Origin: an uncultured Chitinophagaceae bacterium
Lineage (GTDB): Bacteria; Bacteroidota; Bacteroidia; Chitinophagales; Chitinophagaceae
Length of the DNA stretch: 64,000 bases
Assembly (NCBI GenBank): GCA_937858715.1
Contig: CALLZY010000112.1
Location: 36,474 to 100,473 of the forward strand
Direction of reading: 5' to 3'
Shown: one piece after another, positions 56,459-64,000 of the stretch
How the letters are laid out: the number at the start of each line of letters is the position of its first letter
How positions within the stretch are numbered: the first letter of the stretch is position 1
Translations under genes and position numbers: made by a program
Notes under the pieces: model-generated
What the model was told of the DNA's origin: nothing
The model's database searches: none
What the model saw: the letters and a program-made list of their open reading frames with translations, nothing else

Positions 56459-58147
56459 ATGCTAAACTTTTTTAAAAGTGCCGGATTGTTTGTTTTCCTT
56501 ATTGCGCCATTTCTGGCGTCCTCTCAGATACGCATTGGCAGGGTAGATAGTGTAAAAGATGCTGCAGGTGTCGTTTGTACCTACATCGGTGAAATTAAGA
56601 ATAACAAACCTAATGGCCGGGGAATGCTGATGTATCCTGAAAACAAAGATGCAATCAGGCTAACAGGGTATTTTGTTAACGGCCTGGCCAATGGCCCAGG
56701 GCTGTTGTTGTTCAGCGAATCTGTTACCAGTTGCCGGTTTCTAAATGGCAAGCCTGATGGCAAGGTGACATTTAAGAACAACTCTGCATTTGGCACTGAA
56801 ACATTTGTGAAAGCGAAAAGTAATGGGAAGGTAATTTCCGTTAAGAACGATAATACCATTTCTTTTTATAGTACCAGGGAGGGAATAATTAATGGCCCGG
56901 ATTTATATGTGAGCGACAGCGGCGAAACTATTTATCACAAGCGGTATGTGAACGGAGTGCAAACAGGTTCATATATCCAGTACCAGGTAGAAGATAATAA
57001 ACTGTTTGAGGGCTATTGGAAAAATGGTAAATGGATAAAACAGAATATTACTTTCAAAAGCCTGCTTAAGGATTTGCGGTTTAAAGGGTTTAAGAATGAC
57101 AAAGCACAGGGAATGGGCATTTTTAATAAGAACAATATGTTTATTGATACTGGTTTTTTAATAGGCGCTGACGGCAGGGAAAGGTATTTTGGTTTGTTTA
57201 AGGACGGCCAGTTTACATCCGGTGTACTTATAAACGGAAACCTTGTTTTTGTCGGTAACCTGAAAGCAGGAAAAGCAGACGGCTTTTGCTCGATAATGCA
57301 ACGAAGCGTTTCATTTTATAATGGCAATTTTAAAGACGATGTATTGAACGACTCTTTGTGTACTTTTTTGAACCTTGAGAACGGTACTACTTACATTGGT
57401 AATGCCGTTAATGGTGTTTTTGAAGGAAAAGGAATGTCTTCTACTGCATCGAATGTTCTTTTTATTGGCTCTTACAGGCAAAACAACCTGGATGGAGAGT
57501 GTGTAAAGGTGTTCCCGTCGGGGTATAATATCACTGCCAACTGGTCCAAAGATTCGCTGGTTGAAGTAATAAGTGCGGCAGATGCAAACGGAAACAGTAT
57601 TAATTTTTCTCCGCAAAATATTGAAGAGGGAATTTTAACTCTTGCCAGTCATGCAGATCAGCTCAAAGTATTTAACTTATATCTGCGTTCTGTAAAGGAA
57701 TACCAATATTACCGGCCTGAAGATGTGATTGAGAATTATATCAATGAAAGCTATTTTAAGCTGCCTGGCTCAGAGTACAATGAGGTTATTACCCGTTTGG
57801 AAAAAAATCCTCAGTTGGGTTTTAGCCCTGAGCAGAAGGAATATTTTATTTCTACTATGAAATCAGGTGCCGACAGTGCAACAGCCCTTCGCTATTATGA
57901 AGAGTTAACCGGCAAACTAAAGCAGATGCAATTTGTGATAAAACCCGGTAGCAATCCTGTACTGCTGGCAGAGAAAAAAATGCCTTACACTTCCGGGGTC
58001 GCCTGCACATTATTTGAATTTCCCGGAGGTGCAGGGTTAAGCAGAAATGTCACAGTGCAGGCATCTGTATTAAACACAAGCATGGGGAAGAACAGTTATT
58101 CGGTTGTTTTATTAATTCGCACAGGAGATGTGCAATTTTTTAAATAG
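56459..58147 (+). CDS. Exported MORN-repeat-like protein
   Basis: 562 residues from the ATG at 56459 (MLNFFKSAGLFVFLIAPFLA SSQ, signal peptide). Loosely repeated MORN-type units run through the first 370 residues: YIGEIKNNKPNGRGMLMYP, YFVNGLANGPGLLLF, FEGYWKNGKW, FVGNLKAGKADGFCSIM, YNGNFKDDVLNDSLCTF, YIGNAVNGVFEGKGMSS, FIGSYRQNNLDGECVKVF. The C-terminal 190 residues are helical (LGFSPEQKEYFISTMKSG) with no known domain. MORN repeats bind lipids or proteins, but the role of exported bacterial forms is unclear. A lipoprotein gene follows 3 bases later, so the two are likely a functional pair. Confidence 0.78.
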   Translation: MLNFFKSAGLFVFLIAPFLASSQIRIGRVDSVKDAAGVVCTYIGEIKNNKPNGRGMLMYPENKDAIRLTGYFVNGLANGPGLLLFSESVTSCRFLNGKPDGKVTFKNNSAFGTETFVKAKSNGKVISVKNDNTISFYSTREGIINGPDLYVSDSGETIYHKRYVNGVQTGSYIQYQVEDNKLFEGYWKNGKWIKQNITFKSLLKDLRFKGFKNDKAQGMGIFNKNNMFIDTGFLIGADGRERYFGLFKDGQFTSGVLINGNLVFVGNLKAGKADGFCSIMQRSVSFYNGNFKDDVLNDSLCTFLNLENGTTYIGNAVNGVFEGKGMSSTASNVLFIGSYRQNNLDGECVKVFPSGYNITANWSKDSLVEVISAADANGNSINFSPQNIEEGILTLASHADQLKVFNLYLRSVKEYQYYRPEDVIENYINESYFKLPGSEYNEVITRLEKNPQLGFSPEQKEYFISTMKSGADSATALRYYEELTGKLKQMQFVIKPGSNPVLLAEKKMPYTSGVACTLFEFPGGAGLSRNVTVQASVLNTSMGKNSYSVVLLIRTGDVQFFK

Positions 58148-58150
58148 CTT

Positions 58151-58876
58151 TTGGCGGCAATAAATAATATTAAAAAAGGAAACTTGATATTAAACAGTAA
58201 CCTGTTCATCGTTTTGGTGGCTATATTGTTTTTTACCTGTTTATCATGCAGGAACAAGGATAAAGAAACTGCGGGTTCGGTTTATCCTGCATACATTATT
58301 TCTGCTGCCGAAGGGACCGACAACCTGGTAATTACGGCACAACTAAAATCAGATACTGAGTTTGGCGAAGCCAATTCCCTTAACCCTCCATCCGGCTTTA
58401 CTCTTGACGATGAACCGCTGGTGGCAGACACTGCCAGGTTCGGGGGAGTGTATTATGAAATATTTAAGCCGGTTGATGGTTTTTCAGGCCGCCACAAGCT
58501 TGCTTACACTGATAAAAACAGTAAAGTAAGCGCAGCAGAATTCCTTTTTGAGCCATTTACCCTGGAAACAACGATTCCGGAAACAGTATCCCGAGGTGAT
58601 ATTAAACTCCAACTGGCAGGTATTTCTGACAGAGAAATAATAAGAGTAGTGATGGTTGACACCAGTTTTGGCAGCGAGGGTATCAATTATGCCGACACAG
58701 TGAAAAACGGAAAACTTCTGATAACAAACTGGCAACTTAGTAATCTTGAAGATGGCCCGGTTAAACTGGAATTGACCCGTGAATATGAAAGATACATGTT
58801 CAACAATGGGAGTGTTGCAGGCAAAATCAGTTTCTACTACACATTGCAACGGGAATTTATCCTCAAAACTGACTGA
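58151..58876 (+). CDS. Lipoprotein of unknown function, partner of the MORN-like protein
   Basis: 241 residues. The frame has no early ATG; the start used is TTG at 58151, three bases after the preceding stop, giving MAAINNIKKGNLILNSNLFI, then a hydrophobic run and lipobox CLSC. The mature protein is beta-rich, probably two immunoglobulin-like domains (IISAAEGTDNLVITAQLKSD, GDIKLQLAGISDREIIRVVM, and the final KISFYYTLQREF). No family is recognised. Close coupling to the MORN-like gene suggests both act in the same envelope process. Confidence 0.7.
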   Translation: MAAINNIKKGNLILNSNLFIVLVAILFFTCLSCRNKDKETAGSVYPAYIISAAEGTDNLVITAQLKSDTEFGEANSLNPPSGFTLDDEPLVADTARFGGVYYEIFKPVDGFSGRHKLAYTDKNSKVSAAEFLFEPFTLETTIPETVSRGDIKLQLAGISDREIIRVVMVDTSFGSEGINYADTVKNGKLLITNWQLSNLEDGPVKLELTREYERYMFNNGSVAGKISFYYTLQREFILKTD

Positions 58877-58963
58877 TAATCAAGATTTTTCTCTTACGTC
58901 TTTTTATCAGGTAACTGTATTGGTCTATTTCAAATTCGGTATGGAATTTCAGCATCAAGGGCT

Positions 58964-58971
58964 TACTTTTG
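58964..58971 (+). promoter_or_regulatory. Likely -7 promoter box of atpG
   Basis: TACTTTTG, 41 bases before the atpG ATG. A clear -33 TTTG is missing. A GC-rich hairpin repeat follows directly. Confidence 0.5.
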
Positions 58972-58973
58972 CG

Positions 58974-58996
58974 CCTGCCTGCCGGTAGGCAGGGCC
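58974..58996. repeat. GC-rich palindromic repeat in the atpG leader
   Basis: CCTGCC-GGTA-GGCAGG (58978-58993) inside CCTGCCTGCCGGTAGGCAGG. Such CCTGCC/GGCAGG palindromes are, from memory, common dispersed intergenic motifs in Bacteroidota. It starts at the expected transcription start and ends 15 bases before the ATG. Confidence 0.6.
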
Positions 58997-59011
58997 AAAT
59001 TGTTTTAATAT

Positions 59012-59893
59012 ATGGCAGGTCAATTAAAAGAGGTTAGAAACCGTATTAAGTCAGTACAAAGTACACAGCAGATTACAAAAGCCATGAAAATGGTGAGTGC
59101 GGCAAAGTTGCGCAGGGCACAGGATGCTATCCTGCAAATGAGGCCTTATGCTCAAAAGCTTCAGGAAATGCTGAGCAATATTGTGAGCAACAGCGATGGA
59201 GGCGATGGTCTGGCACTGGCTGCTGAGCGTCCTGCGGAGAAAGTGTTACTGATTGTTATTACCAGCGACCGTGGACTGGCCGGTGCTTATAACTCCAACC
59301 TTATTAAACTTGCAAAAGCTACGATAGCTGAAAAATATCCTGAGCAGCACACAAAAGGGAATATTACCATCTGGAGCATCGGTAAAAAGGGGTTTGAACA
59401 CTTTGTAAAGAATAATTACAAAGCCAGCGATACGTACAAAGATATTTTCCATCACCTTACGTTTGAAAATGTGCAGACGGCTTCAAAAGCGGCAATGACA
59501 GCTTTTGGAAACAAAGAATTTGATGTGGTGGAAATTGTGTATAGCCAGTTTAAAAATGCCGCCACACAGCGGTTTGTTGTAGAGAGATTTCTGCCTGTTC
59601 CAAAAGTTGAAAAGAAGGCCGGTGCTGTAAAAGCTGATTTTATTTACGATCCTTCAAAAGATGAACTGATAGCTGAACTGATGCCCAAAATCCTGAATAC
59701 CCAGCTGTTCAAAGCGGTGCTGGATGCTAATGCATCAGAGCATGGTGCCCGGATGACAGCTATGGACAAAGCCAGCGAAAATGCAAATGAAATGCTGCGG
59801 ACTCTGAAGATTTCTTATAACAGGGCCAGACAGGCTGCCATTACCACCGAGTTGACTGAGATTGTAAGCGGTGCAGCAGCATTGCAGGGATAG
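59012..59893 (+). CDS. atpG: F-type ATP synthase gamma subunit
   Basis: 293 residues. Both ends of the rotor helix pair are present: MAGQLKEVRNRIKSVQSTQQ, ITKAMKMVSAAKLRRAQ at the N-terminus and NRARQAAITTELTEIVSGAA at the C-terminus. VLLIVITSDRGLAGAYNSNL lies in the globular part. It turns inside the alpha3-beta3 ring. It is the only ATP synthase gene in the window, so atpG is separated from the rest of the operon on the right side at least. That is usual for parts of this phylum, where the atp genes are split. Confidence 0.96.
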   Translation: MAGQLKEVRNRIKSVQSTQQITKAMKMVSAAKLRRAQDAILQMRPYAQKLQEMLSNIVSNSDGGDGLALAAERPAEKVLLIVITSDRGLAGAYNSNLIKLAKATIAEKYPEQHTKGNITIWSIGKKGFEHFVKNNYKASDTYKDIFHHLTFENVQTASKAAMTAFGNKEFDVVEIVYSQFKNAATQRFVVERFLPVPKVEKKAGAVKADFIYDPSKDELIAELMPKILNTQLFKAVLDANASEHGARMTAMDKASENANEMLRTLKISYNRARQAAITTELTEIVSGAAALQG

Positions 59894-59994
59894 TTTCCCT
59901 CCTGAACAATAAAAAGAATGGGTTCAGAAATTGAACCAAAGGCGTATTTTCGCAATCCTTTAAAAATTAAATTCCCCTTATTAGGGAACAGGGC

Positions 59995-60708
59995 ATGGAA
60001 ATAACTAACCTGATACCACATATTGAAGCACTGATTTTTGCAAGTGACAAGCCTTTGAGCACACTTGATTTAACCGACATGGTAAATAATGCTCTGGGTT
60101 TCCTGGAAGACAGGGTTTCTCTTGATCAGGTTGAAGCTGCGTTAGAAGGTATTACTGAGAAATACAGCGCCGACTTTTATCCGTTTGAAGTAAAACAAAG
60201 CGGCGGCGGATGGCAATTTCTCACCCGGCCTGAATATCACAAAACCATTGCCCAGTTAAACGGTGATAAGTTTCTTAAGCGTTTGTCTGCTGCCGCATTG
60301 GAAACACTGGCGATAATTGCCTATAAGCAGCCGGTTACAAAAGGCGAGATTGAATCTATCCGTGGGGTAAGTTCAGATTATGCTGTACAGAAGCTGCTTG
60401 AAAAGGAACTGATAATTATTACCGGGAGAAATGAAAAATTGCCCGGCCATCCGCTGGTGTATGCCACATCCAAAAACTTCATGGATTATTTCGGTATCAA
60501 TACTGCAGATGATTTACCTAAAATAAAGGAAGTATTGGCTGAACAATTAGTGGAACCGACCATTGTAAAAGATGCAATGGCAGAAGAAGATAGCGAAAGT
60601 GAGGTGCCGGCAACTGAAGCCCTGGGGGAAGAGACCGTAAACCTTTCGGTAGCAGATAATGGCGAACTGGTGGAGAACAAAGACAAGGAAGAAGGAGAGG
60701 GAAGCTAA
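59995..60708 (+). CDS. scpB: Segregation and condensation protein B
   Basis: 237 residues, start MEITNLIPHIEALIFASDKP. Two winged-helix domains typical of ScpB (about 5-165): KQSGGGWQFLTRPEYHKTIA, LSAAALETLAIIAYKQPVTK, GEIESIRGVSSDYAVQKLLE, and LPGHPLVYATSKNFMDYFGI. The last 60 residues are an acidic tail (EEDSESEVPATEALGEETVN). With SMC and ScpA it organises and segregates the chromosome; neither partner gene is adjacent. Cytoplasmic. Confidence 0.95.
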   Translation: MEITNLIPHIEALIFASDKPLSTLDLTDMVNNALGFLEDRVSLDQVEAALEGITEKYSADFYPFEVKQSGGGWQFLTRPEYHKTIAQLNGDKFLKRLSAAALETLAIIAYKQPVTKGEIESIRGVSSDYAVQKLLEKELIIITGRNEKLPGHPLVYATSKNFMDYFGINTADDLPKIKEVLAEQLVEPTIVKDAMAEEDSESEVPATEALGEETVNLSVADNGELVENKDKEEGEGS

Positions 60709-60729
60709 ATAATAATAAGATTTTTTATG

Positions 60730-60758
60730 ATGCCATCCTCAACCGGATGGCATTGTTG
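60730..60758 (+). terminator. Terminator hairpin after scpB
   Basis: ATGCCATCC (60730-60738) pairs with GGATGGCAT (60745-60753), loop TCAACC, followed by a short TGTTGT tract. The T-run is weak. Confidence 0.55.
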
Positions 60759-60778
60759 TATTAAGTACTTTCGCAGTT

Positions 60779-61993
60779 ATGACAGAGAGATTATCAAATG
60801 AGTTTTTGCTGCAGGTGGCCAAAGAGTTTGGAACACCTTTATATGTTTATCATGCAGAAAAAATTAAAGAACAATACGGGAAACTGACTTCCGCATTCTC
60901 CATTCTTAATACTAAGTTTTTCTATGCCTCAAAAGCACTTACCAATATCAACATTCTCAGGTATATTAAGAACATTGGTTGTAATGTTGATTGCAGTTCG
61001 CTTAACGAAGTAAAACTGGCATTACATGCCGGATTTGAACCTTCAGGTATTCTGTACACCTCTAATGGCATTTCATTTGCAGAAATTGAAGAAGTAGCGG
61101 CGGCAGGAGTGCACATCAATATTGACAGCCTTTCTAATCTCGAAAAATTTGGAAAGAAATTTGGCAATAGCTATCCGGTTGGTGTAAGGATAAGACCGAA
61201 CATCATGGCGGGTGGCAATTTGAAAATATCTACAGGTCATACTGCAAGCAAATTTGGCATTCCGGTTCAGCAGATTGCTGAAATTGAAAAAATAATGCAG
61301 GATACAAATGTCCGCATCCATGCACTGCATATTCATACTGGCAGCGACATCAAAGATGCAGATGTATTTGTAAAAGGTATCGAAGTCTTATTTGATCTGA
61401 TTACGCATTTTCCTGACTTAAAAATAATTGACCTTGGAGGTGGGTTTAAGGTTCCTTATAAGCCGGATGAGGGTGAAGTTAATATGCCTTTGCTCGCAGA
61501 AAAGATTAAAGAGACCTTTGACAGTCATCCGCAAACACAAAACAAAGATTTGCAGTTGTGGTTTGAGCCGGGAAAGTTTATTGTTAGTGAAAGCGGTTAC
61601 CTGCTCACTACTGTTACAGTACTAAAAGATACCGGCGAAATAACCTTTGCAGCCGTTGACAGCGGTCTCAATCACTTAATCAGGCCGATGATGTATGATG
61701 CCTATCATCATATCGTTAACATCTCTAACCCTGCCGGGGACGAAAAGAAATACTGGGTGACCGGCAATATTTGCGAAACTGACAACTTTGCTACAGACAG
61801 GATTTTGAATGAAATACGGGAAGGAGATGTGCTTGCAATTCTGAATGGCGGGGCTTACGGTTTTGAAATGTCTTCTAATTATAATTCAAGATATAAGCCT
61901 GCAGAAGTACTGGTTATCGAAAGTAAAGCCCATCTTATCCGGGAAAGGGATGAATTTGACGATCTGCTTCGCAAACAGCCGGAAGTTGTATAA
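60779..61993 (+). CDS. lysA: Diaminopimelate decarboxylase
   Basis: 404 residues. The PLP-binding lysine is Lys52 in KFFYASKALTNINILRYIK. VDCSSLNEVKLALHAGF, the glycine loop LGGGFKVPYKPDEGEVN, the phosphate and substrate site EPGKFIVSESGYLLTTV, and CETDNFATDR (the Cys of the dimer active site) with NGGAYGFEMSSNYNSR complete the type III fold enzyme. It makes lysine from meso-diaminopimelate. A stand-alone gene between scpB and a protease gene; TACTTTCG at 60766-60773 is a near-consensus -7 box 5 bases before the ATG. Confidence 0.96.
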   Translation: MTERLSNEFLLQVAKEFGTPLYVYHAEKIKEQYGKLTSAFSILNTKFFYASKALTNINILRYIKNIGCNVDCSSLNEVKLALHAGFEPSGILYTSNGISFAEIEEVAAAGVHINIDSLSNLEKFGKKFGNSYPVGVRIRPNIMAGGNLKISTGHTASKFGIPVQQIAEIEKIMQDTNVRIHALHIHTGSDIKDADVFVKGIEVLFDLITHFPDLKIIDLGGGFKVPYKPDEGEVNMPLLAEKIKETFDSHPQTQNKDLQLWFEPGKFIVSESGYLLTTVTVLKDTGEITFAAVDSGLNHLIRPMMYDAYHHIVNISNPAGDEKKYWVTGNICETDNFATDRILNEIREGDVLAILNGGAYGFEMSSNYNSRYKPAEVLVIESKAHLIRERDEFDDLLRKQPEVV

Positions 61994-62092
61994 ATTTGAT
62001 ATACCCAAAGCATAGCGGGAAACAACAAAAATGCTGAGGACAAATTTACCAGTGCAGTTGTTTCTCCTTTATATAATATCAAATTTTCTAAC

Positions 62093-62110
62093 TGTCGCAA
62101 AGACGCAAAA
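62093..62110 (+). repeat. CAAAG-type repeat before the papain-like gene
   Basis: GTCGCAAAGACGCAAAAAG, a short form of the CAAAG repeats seen at 26970-27018 and 50985-51057. Confidence 0.35.
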
Positions 62111-62119
62111 AGTTATGCT

Positions 62120-63709
62120 ATGCCAATAAGAATGACTGACGACCCTGTTGACCAGAACGAAAAGGACTATGATGATGGTGGCGGTGGTGGAAACCAGCCC
62201 AATTTTCCCGGAGGTGGCGGCGGAGGTTTGTTCTCTCTGCTTCCTATGTTATTAGGGTTGTTTAAAGGAAAAGGAATTTTCCTCTTGCTTATCCTTGCTG
62301 CTGGCGCCTATTTTCTGCTGGGTCGTGGCAGCGGCGGTTGCAATGTTGCCGAAGTAGTAAAGAAGTTTTCTGAAAGTGGCTATAATTTCAGTCCTTCTGA
62401 ATTTAATAAAGCATCCGTTTATGAAGGACTGGAAGATGATAACAACAAAAATCCGTTGCCCGAGGCTGTATCACTGTTGAGATTTGCACCTGACAGGCTC
62501 AATCAGGGACAACAAGGCAGTTGCGTGGCGTGGAGTTGTGCCTATGCTTCACAAACAATATTAACGGCGGCAGCCACCGGCGAGGATCCCAATGCAATCC
62601 GTTTCAGTCCTTCGTACTTATACAATCAGATAAGACTGGAAGGTTGCCAGGGGTCATATATACAGCGGGCAATGGAATCAATGAGCAAGAACGGCGGACT
62701 TCCCCTGAGTCAGTATCCCTACAGAGATGATGATTGTGAAAGTGAGCCATCATCTTCTGATATACAATCCGGAAGGCAAAATGTGATACACGGCTTTACA
62801 AGAATTACTAATGGCGATAATATAAATGAAATTAGTGTTCGTGGTGTTAAAGAGCATCTTGCAAAAAATGCACCGGTAGCTATCGGCATGATGGTGGGCC
62901 AGAGTTTTATGCAGGACATGATGGGGCAGGAATTATGGACTCCGCAGGGGATGGATGCCAGCCAGATGGGAATGGGTGGCCATGCTATGAGTGTCATTGG
63001 ATATGACGACAGAAAATTTGGTGGTGCTTTTCAGATTATGAACAGTTGGGGACCTGAATGGGGCAAGAATGGTGTGGCCTGGGTACGCTACGGCGATTTT
63101 AAGAATTATGTCCGGGAAGCTTATGGAATAGACCCTTTGCCCAAAAGAAGTAATGTCGCCAATATTCCGCTGGAGTGCAGCATCGGATTAGTTAATAATG
63201 AAAGCAAACAAAATATTCCACTTAGGGTTGCGGGAGGTAATGTCTTTCAAACAAGGGTACCCATTTCAGTAGGTACAAGATTTAAAATGTCAATTGAAAA
63301 TGCTACGGAGTGTTACATCTATGTTTTCGGACTTGACACCAACAATACAACGTATGTTCTCTTCCCTTATCTGAAACCGGGAGAAACCATTTCCAAACAT
63401 TCTCCGTATTGTGGCATCACAGGTTATCGCCTGTTTCCAAAAGCACAATCAATGGAAGCCGATAATATTGGCAACAAAGATTATATAGCTATTGTAGTTA
63501 GCAAAGAGGAAATGGATTACAACGCAATTAATAATGCGATTACCAGGAGCACCCGTTCCGACTTTGCTTCTAGGGTGAACGAGGCGTTGCAGGGTGATCT
63601 GATTCCATCTGCACGGTATAGCAATACAAACGATGGGGGGATATATTTTAGAGTGGATGCAAACAGCAATAAAGCGGTGGCTTGCATTGTTGCAATAGAC
63701 AAGCGGTAA
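62120..63709 (+). CDS. Membrane-anchored papain-like (C1) cysteine protease
   Basis: 529 residues. An acidic, glycine-rich N-terminal stretch (DDGGGGGNQPNFPGGGGGGL) precedes one transmembrane helix (about 53-67, GIFLLLILAAGAYFLLG). The C1A protease domain covers about 110-345: the oxyanion Gln and catalytic Cys135 in NQGQQGSCVAWSCAYA, catalytic His288 in GGHAMSVIGYDD, and catalytic Asn308 in IMNSWGPEWGKNG. There is no propeptide. The C-terminal domain (about 355-500; LVNNESKQNIPLRVAGGNVF, CYIYVFGLDTNNTTYVLFPY) resembles a DUF4384 surface domain. The protease faces outward if the helix is a simple anchor. Substrate unknown. Confidence 0.9.
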   Translation: MPIRMTDDPVDQNEKDYDDGGGGGNQPNFPGGGGGGLFSLLPMLLGLFKGKGIFLLLILAAGAYFLLGRGSGGCNVAEVVKKFSESGYNFSPSEFNKASVYEGLEDDNNKNPLPEAVSLLRFAPDRLNQGQQGSCVAWSCAYASQTILTAAATGEDPNAIRFSPSYLYNQIRLEGCQGSYIQRAMESMSKNGGLPLSQYPYRDDDCESEPSSSDIQSGRQNVIHGFTRITNGDNINEISVRGVKEHLAKNAPVAIGMMVGQSFMQDMMGQELWTPQGMDASQMGMGGHAMSVIGYDDRKFGGAFQIMNSWGPEWGKNGVAWVRYGDFKNYVREAYGIDPLPKRSNVANIPLECSIGLVNNESKQNIPLRVAGGNVFQTRVPISVGTRFKMSIENATECYIYVFGLDTNNTTYVLFPYLKPGETISKHSPYCGITGYRLFPKAQSMEADNIGNKDYIAIVVSKEEMDYNAINNAITRSTRSDFASRVNEALQGDLIPSARYSNTNDGGIYFRVDANSNKAVACIVAIDKR

Positions 63710-63710
63710 T

Positions 63711-64000
63711 ATGCGTACAGAAACTAAAGCTTTTATACAAAAAATGAAACATCCTGCTACTTTCAGGATGTTTCTGCTTACTAAATTACCATCAGCTTTT
63801 TTTTCAGGAGTAAGAATCAGGGATTTGGATGATGAGAAATGTACAGCAACAGTTCCCTTTAAATGGTTCTCTCAAAACCCGTTCCGGTCAACTTATTTTG
63901 CCTGCCTGAGTATGGCTGCCGAAATGAGCACTGGTGCTTTGGCTTTGGCACATTTGTATAAATCTGATCCGCCGGTAAGCATGCTGGTTGTAAAGGTTGA
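63711..64000 (+). CDS. DUF4442 family protein (hotdog thioesterase-like), 3' end beyond the window
   Basis: The ATG at 63711 opens a frame that runs to the window edge: MRTETKAFIQKMKHPATFRM, LTKLPSAFFSGVRIRDLDDE, FKWFSQNPFRSTYFACLSMA, AEMSTGALALAHLY. NPFRSTYFACLSMAAEMSTG is the characteristic core of DUF4442, a PaaI/YiiD-like hotdog family thought to act on acyl-CoA or acyl-ACP thioesters. Only 96 codons are visible. It starts 1 base after the stop of the protease gene, so the two are probably co-transcribed. Confidence 0.82.
   Translation, partial: MRTETKAFIQKMKHPATFRMFLLTKLPSAFFSGVRIRDLDDEKCTATVPFKWFSQNPFRSTYFACLSMAAEMSTGALALAHLYKSDPPVSMLVVKV

Overview
The window is about 64 kb of ordinary chromosome from a Bacteroidota bacterium, most likely family Chitinophagaceae. 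The evidence is a PKD/gliding-type surface protein next to a PorP/SprF-like protein (type IX secretion), DUF4476 and DUF1573 proteins, a carboxypeptidase-regulatory plus SusC-like plug module, a malic enzyme-phosphotransacetylase fusion, a SecA of 1106 residues, and repeated promoter boxes of the Bacteroidota type TAnnTTTG (best example TTTG-N20-TACTTTTG at 8457-8488). No rRNA, tRNA, CRISPR array, prophage or classical insertion sequence was seen.

Layout. 1-4.1 kb: two exported proteins of unknown function and a TPR histidine kinase with its NarL-type regulator. 4.4-13.2 kb: aldose epimerase, an FAD/Fe-S dehydrogenase of D-lactate/glycolate type, a WecA-like phosphosugar transferase, a GT2 glycosyltransferase, and RecG with an apparently slipped 5' end. 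13.3-20.8 kb: the T9SS surface protein pair, a solitary Mrr-type restriction endonuclease, and AspS. 20.9-37.9 kb: two giant alpha-2-macroglobulin-like proteins (one carrying an embedded CarboxypepD_reg plus TonB-plug module), each followed by a hairpin repeat of one family. Between them lie an MtfA-like peptidase, a small membrane protein, a histidine phosphatase and a GIY-YIG/FAD oxidoreductase fusion. 38-43.4 kb: SucD, a lipoprotein, MlaF/MlaE and the malic enzyme. 43.5-46.0 kb: an AT-rich cassette with an XRE regulator, a fulvocin C-like eight-cysteine peptide precursor, a membrane thioredoxin-like protein with CPPC, and a DUF1573 lipoprotein. 46.1-52.9 kb: an M20 amidohydrolase, a SPOR protein, an aldehyde dehydrogenase pair interrupted by a four-helix-bundle ORF between imperfect inverted repeats, DeoC, and a voltage-gated-type cation channel. 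52.9-64 kb: SecA, a MORN-like protein with a lipoprotein partner, AtpG, ScpB, LysA, a papain-like protease and the start of a DUF4442 protein.

The strongest unusual signals are three. (1) A 352-bp unit bounded by perfect 19-bp inverted repeats (29716-29734 and 30049-30067) carries a GIY-YIG ORF; it is fused in frame to an oxidoreductase that has lost its own start codon, and it supplies the last residues of the neighbouring phosphatase. (2) The cassette at 43.5-46.0 kb looks like a self-contained, regulated disulfide-peptide (bacteriocin) locus with direct-repeat operators over its promoter and a terminator-like hairpin after the peptide gene. (3) A second small IR-flanked unit (48796-49319) with a four-helix-bundle ORF splits an aldehyde dehydrogenase operon. 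Together (1) and (3) suggest that small ORF-bearing repeat units move through this genome.
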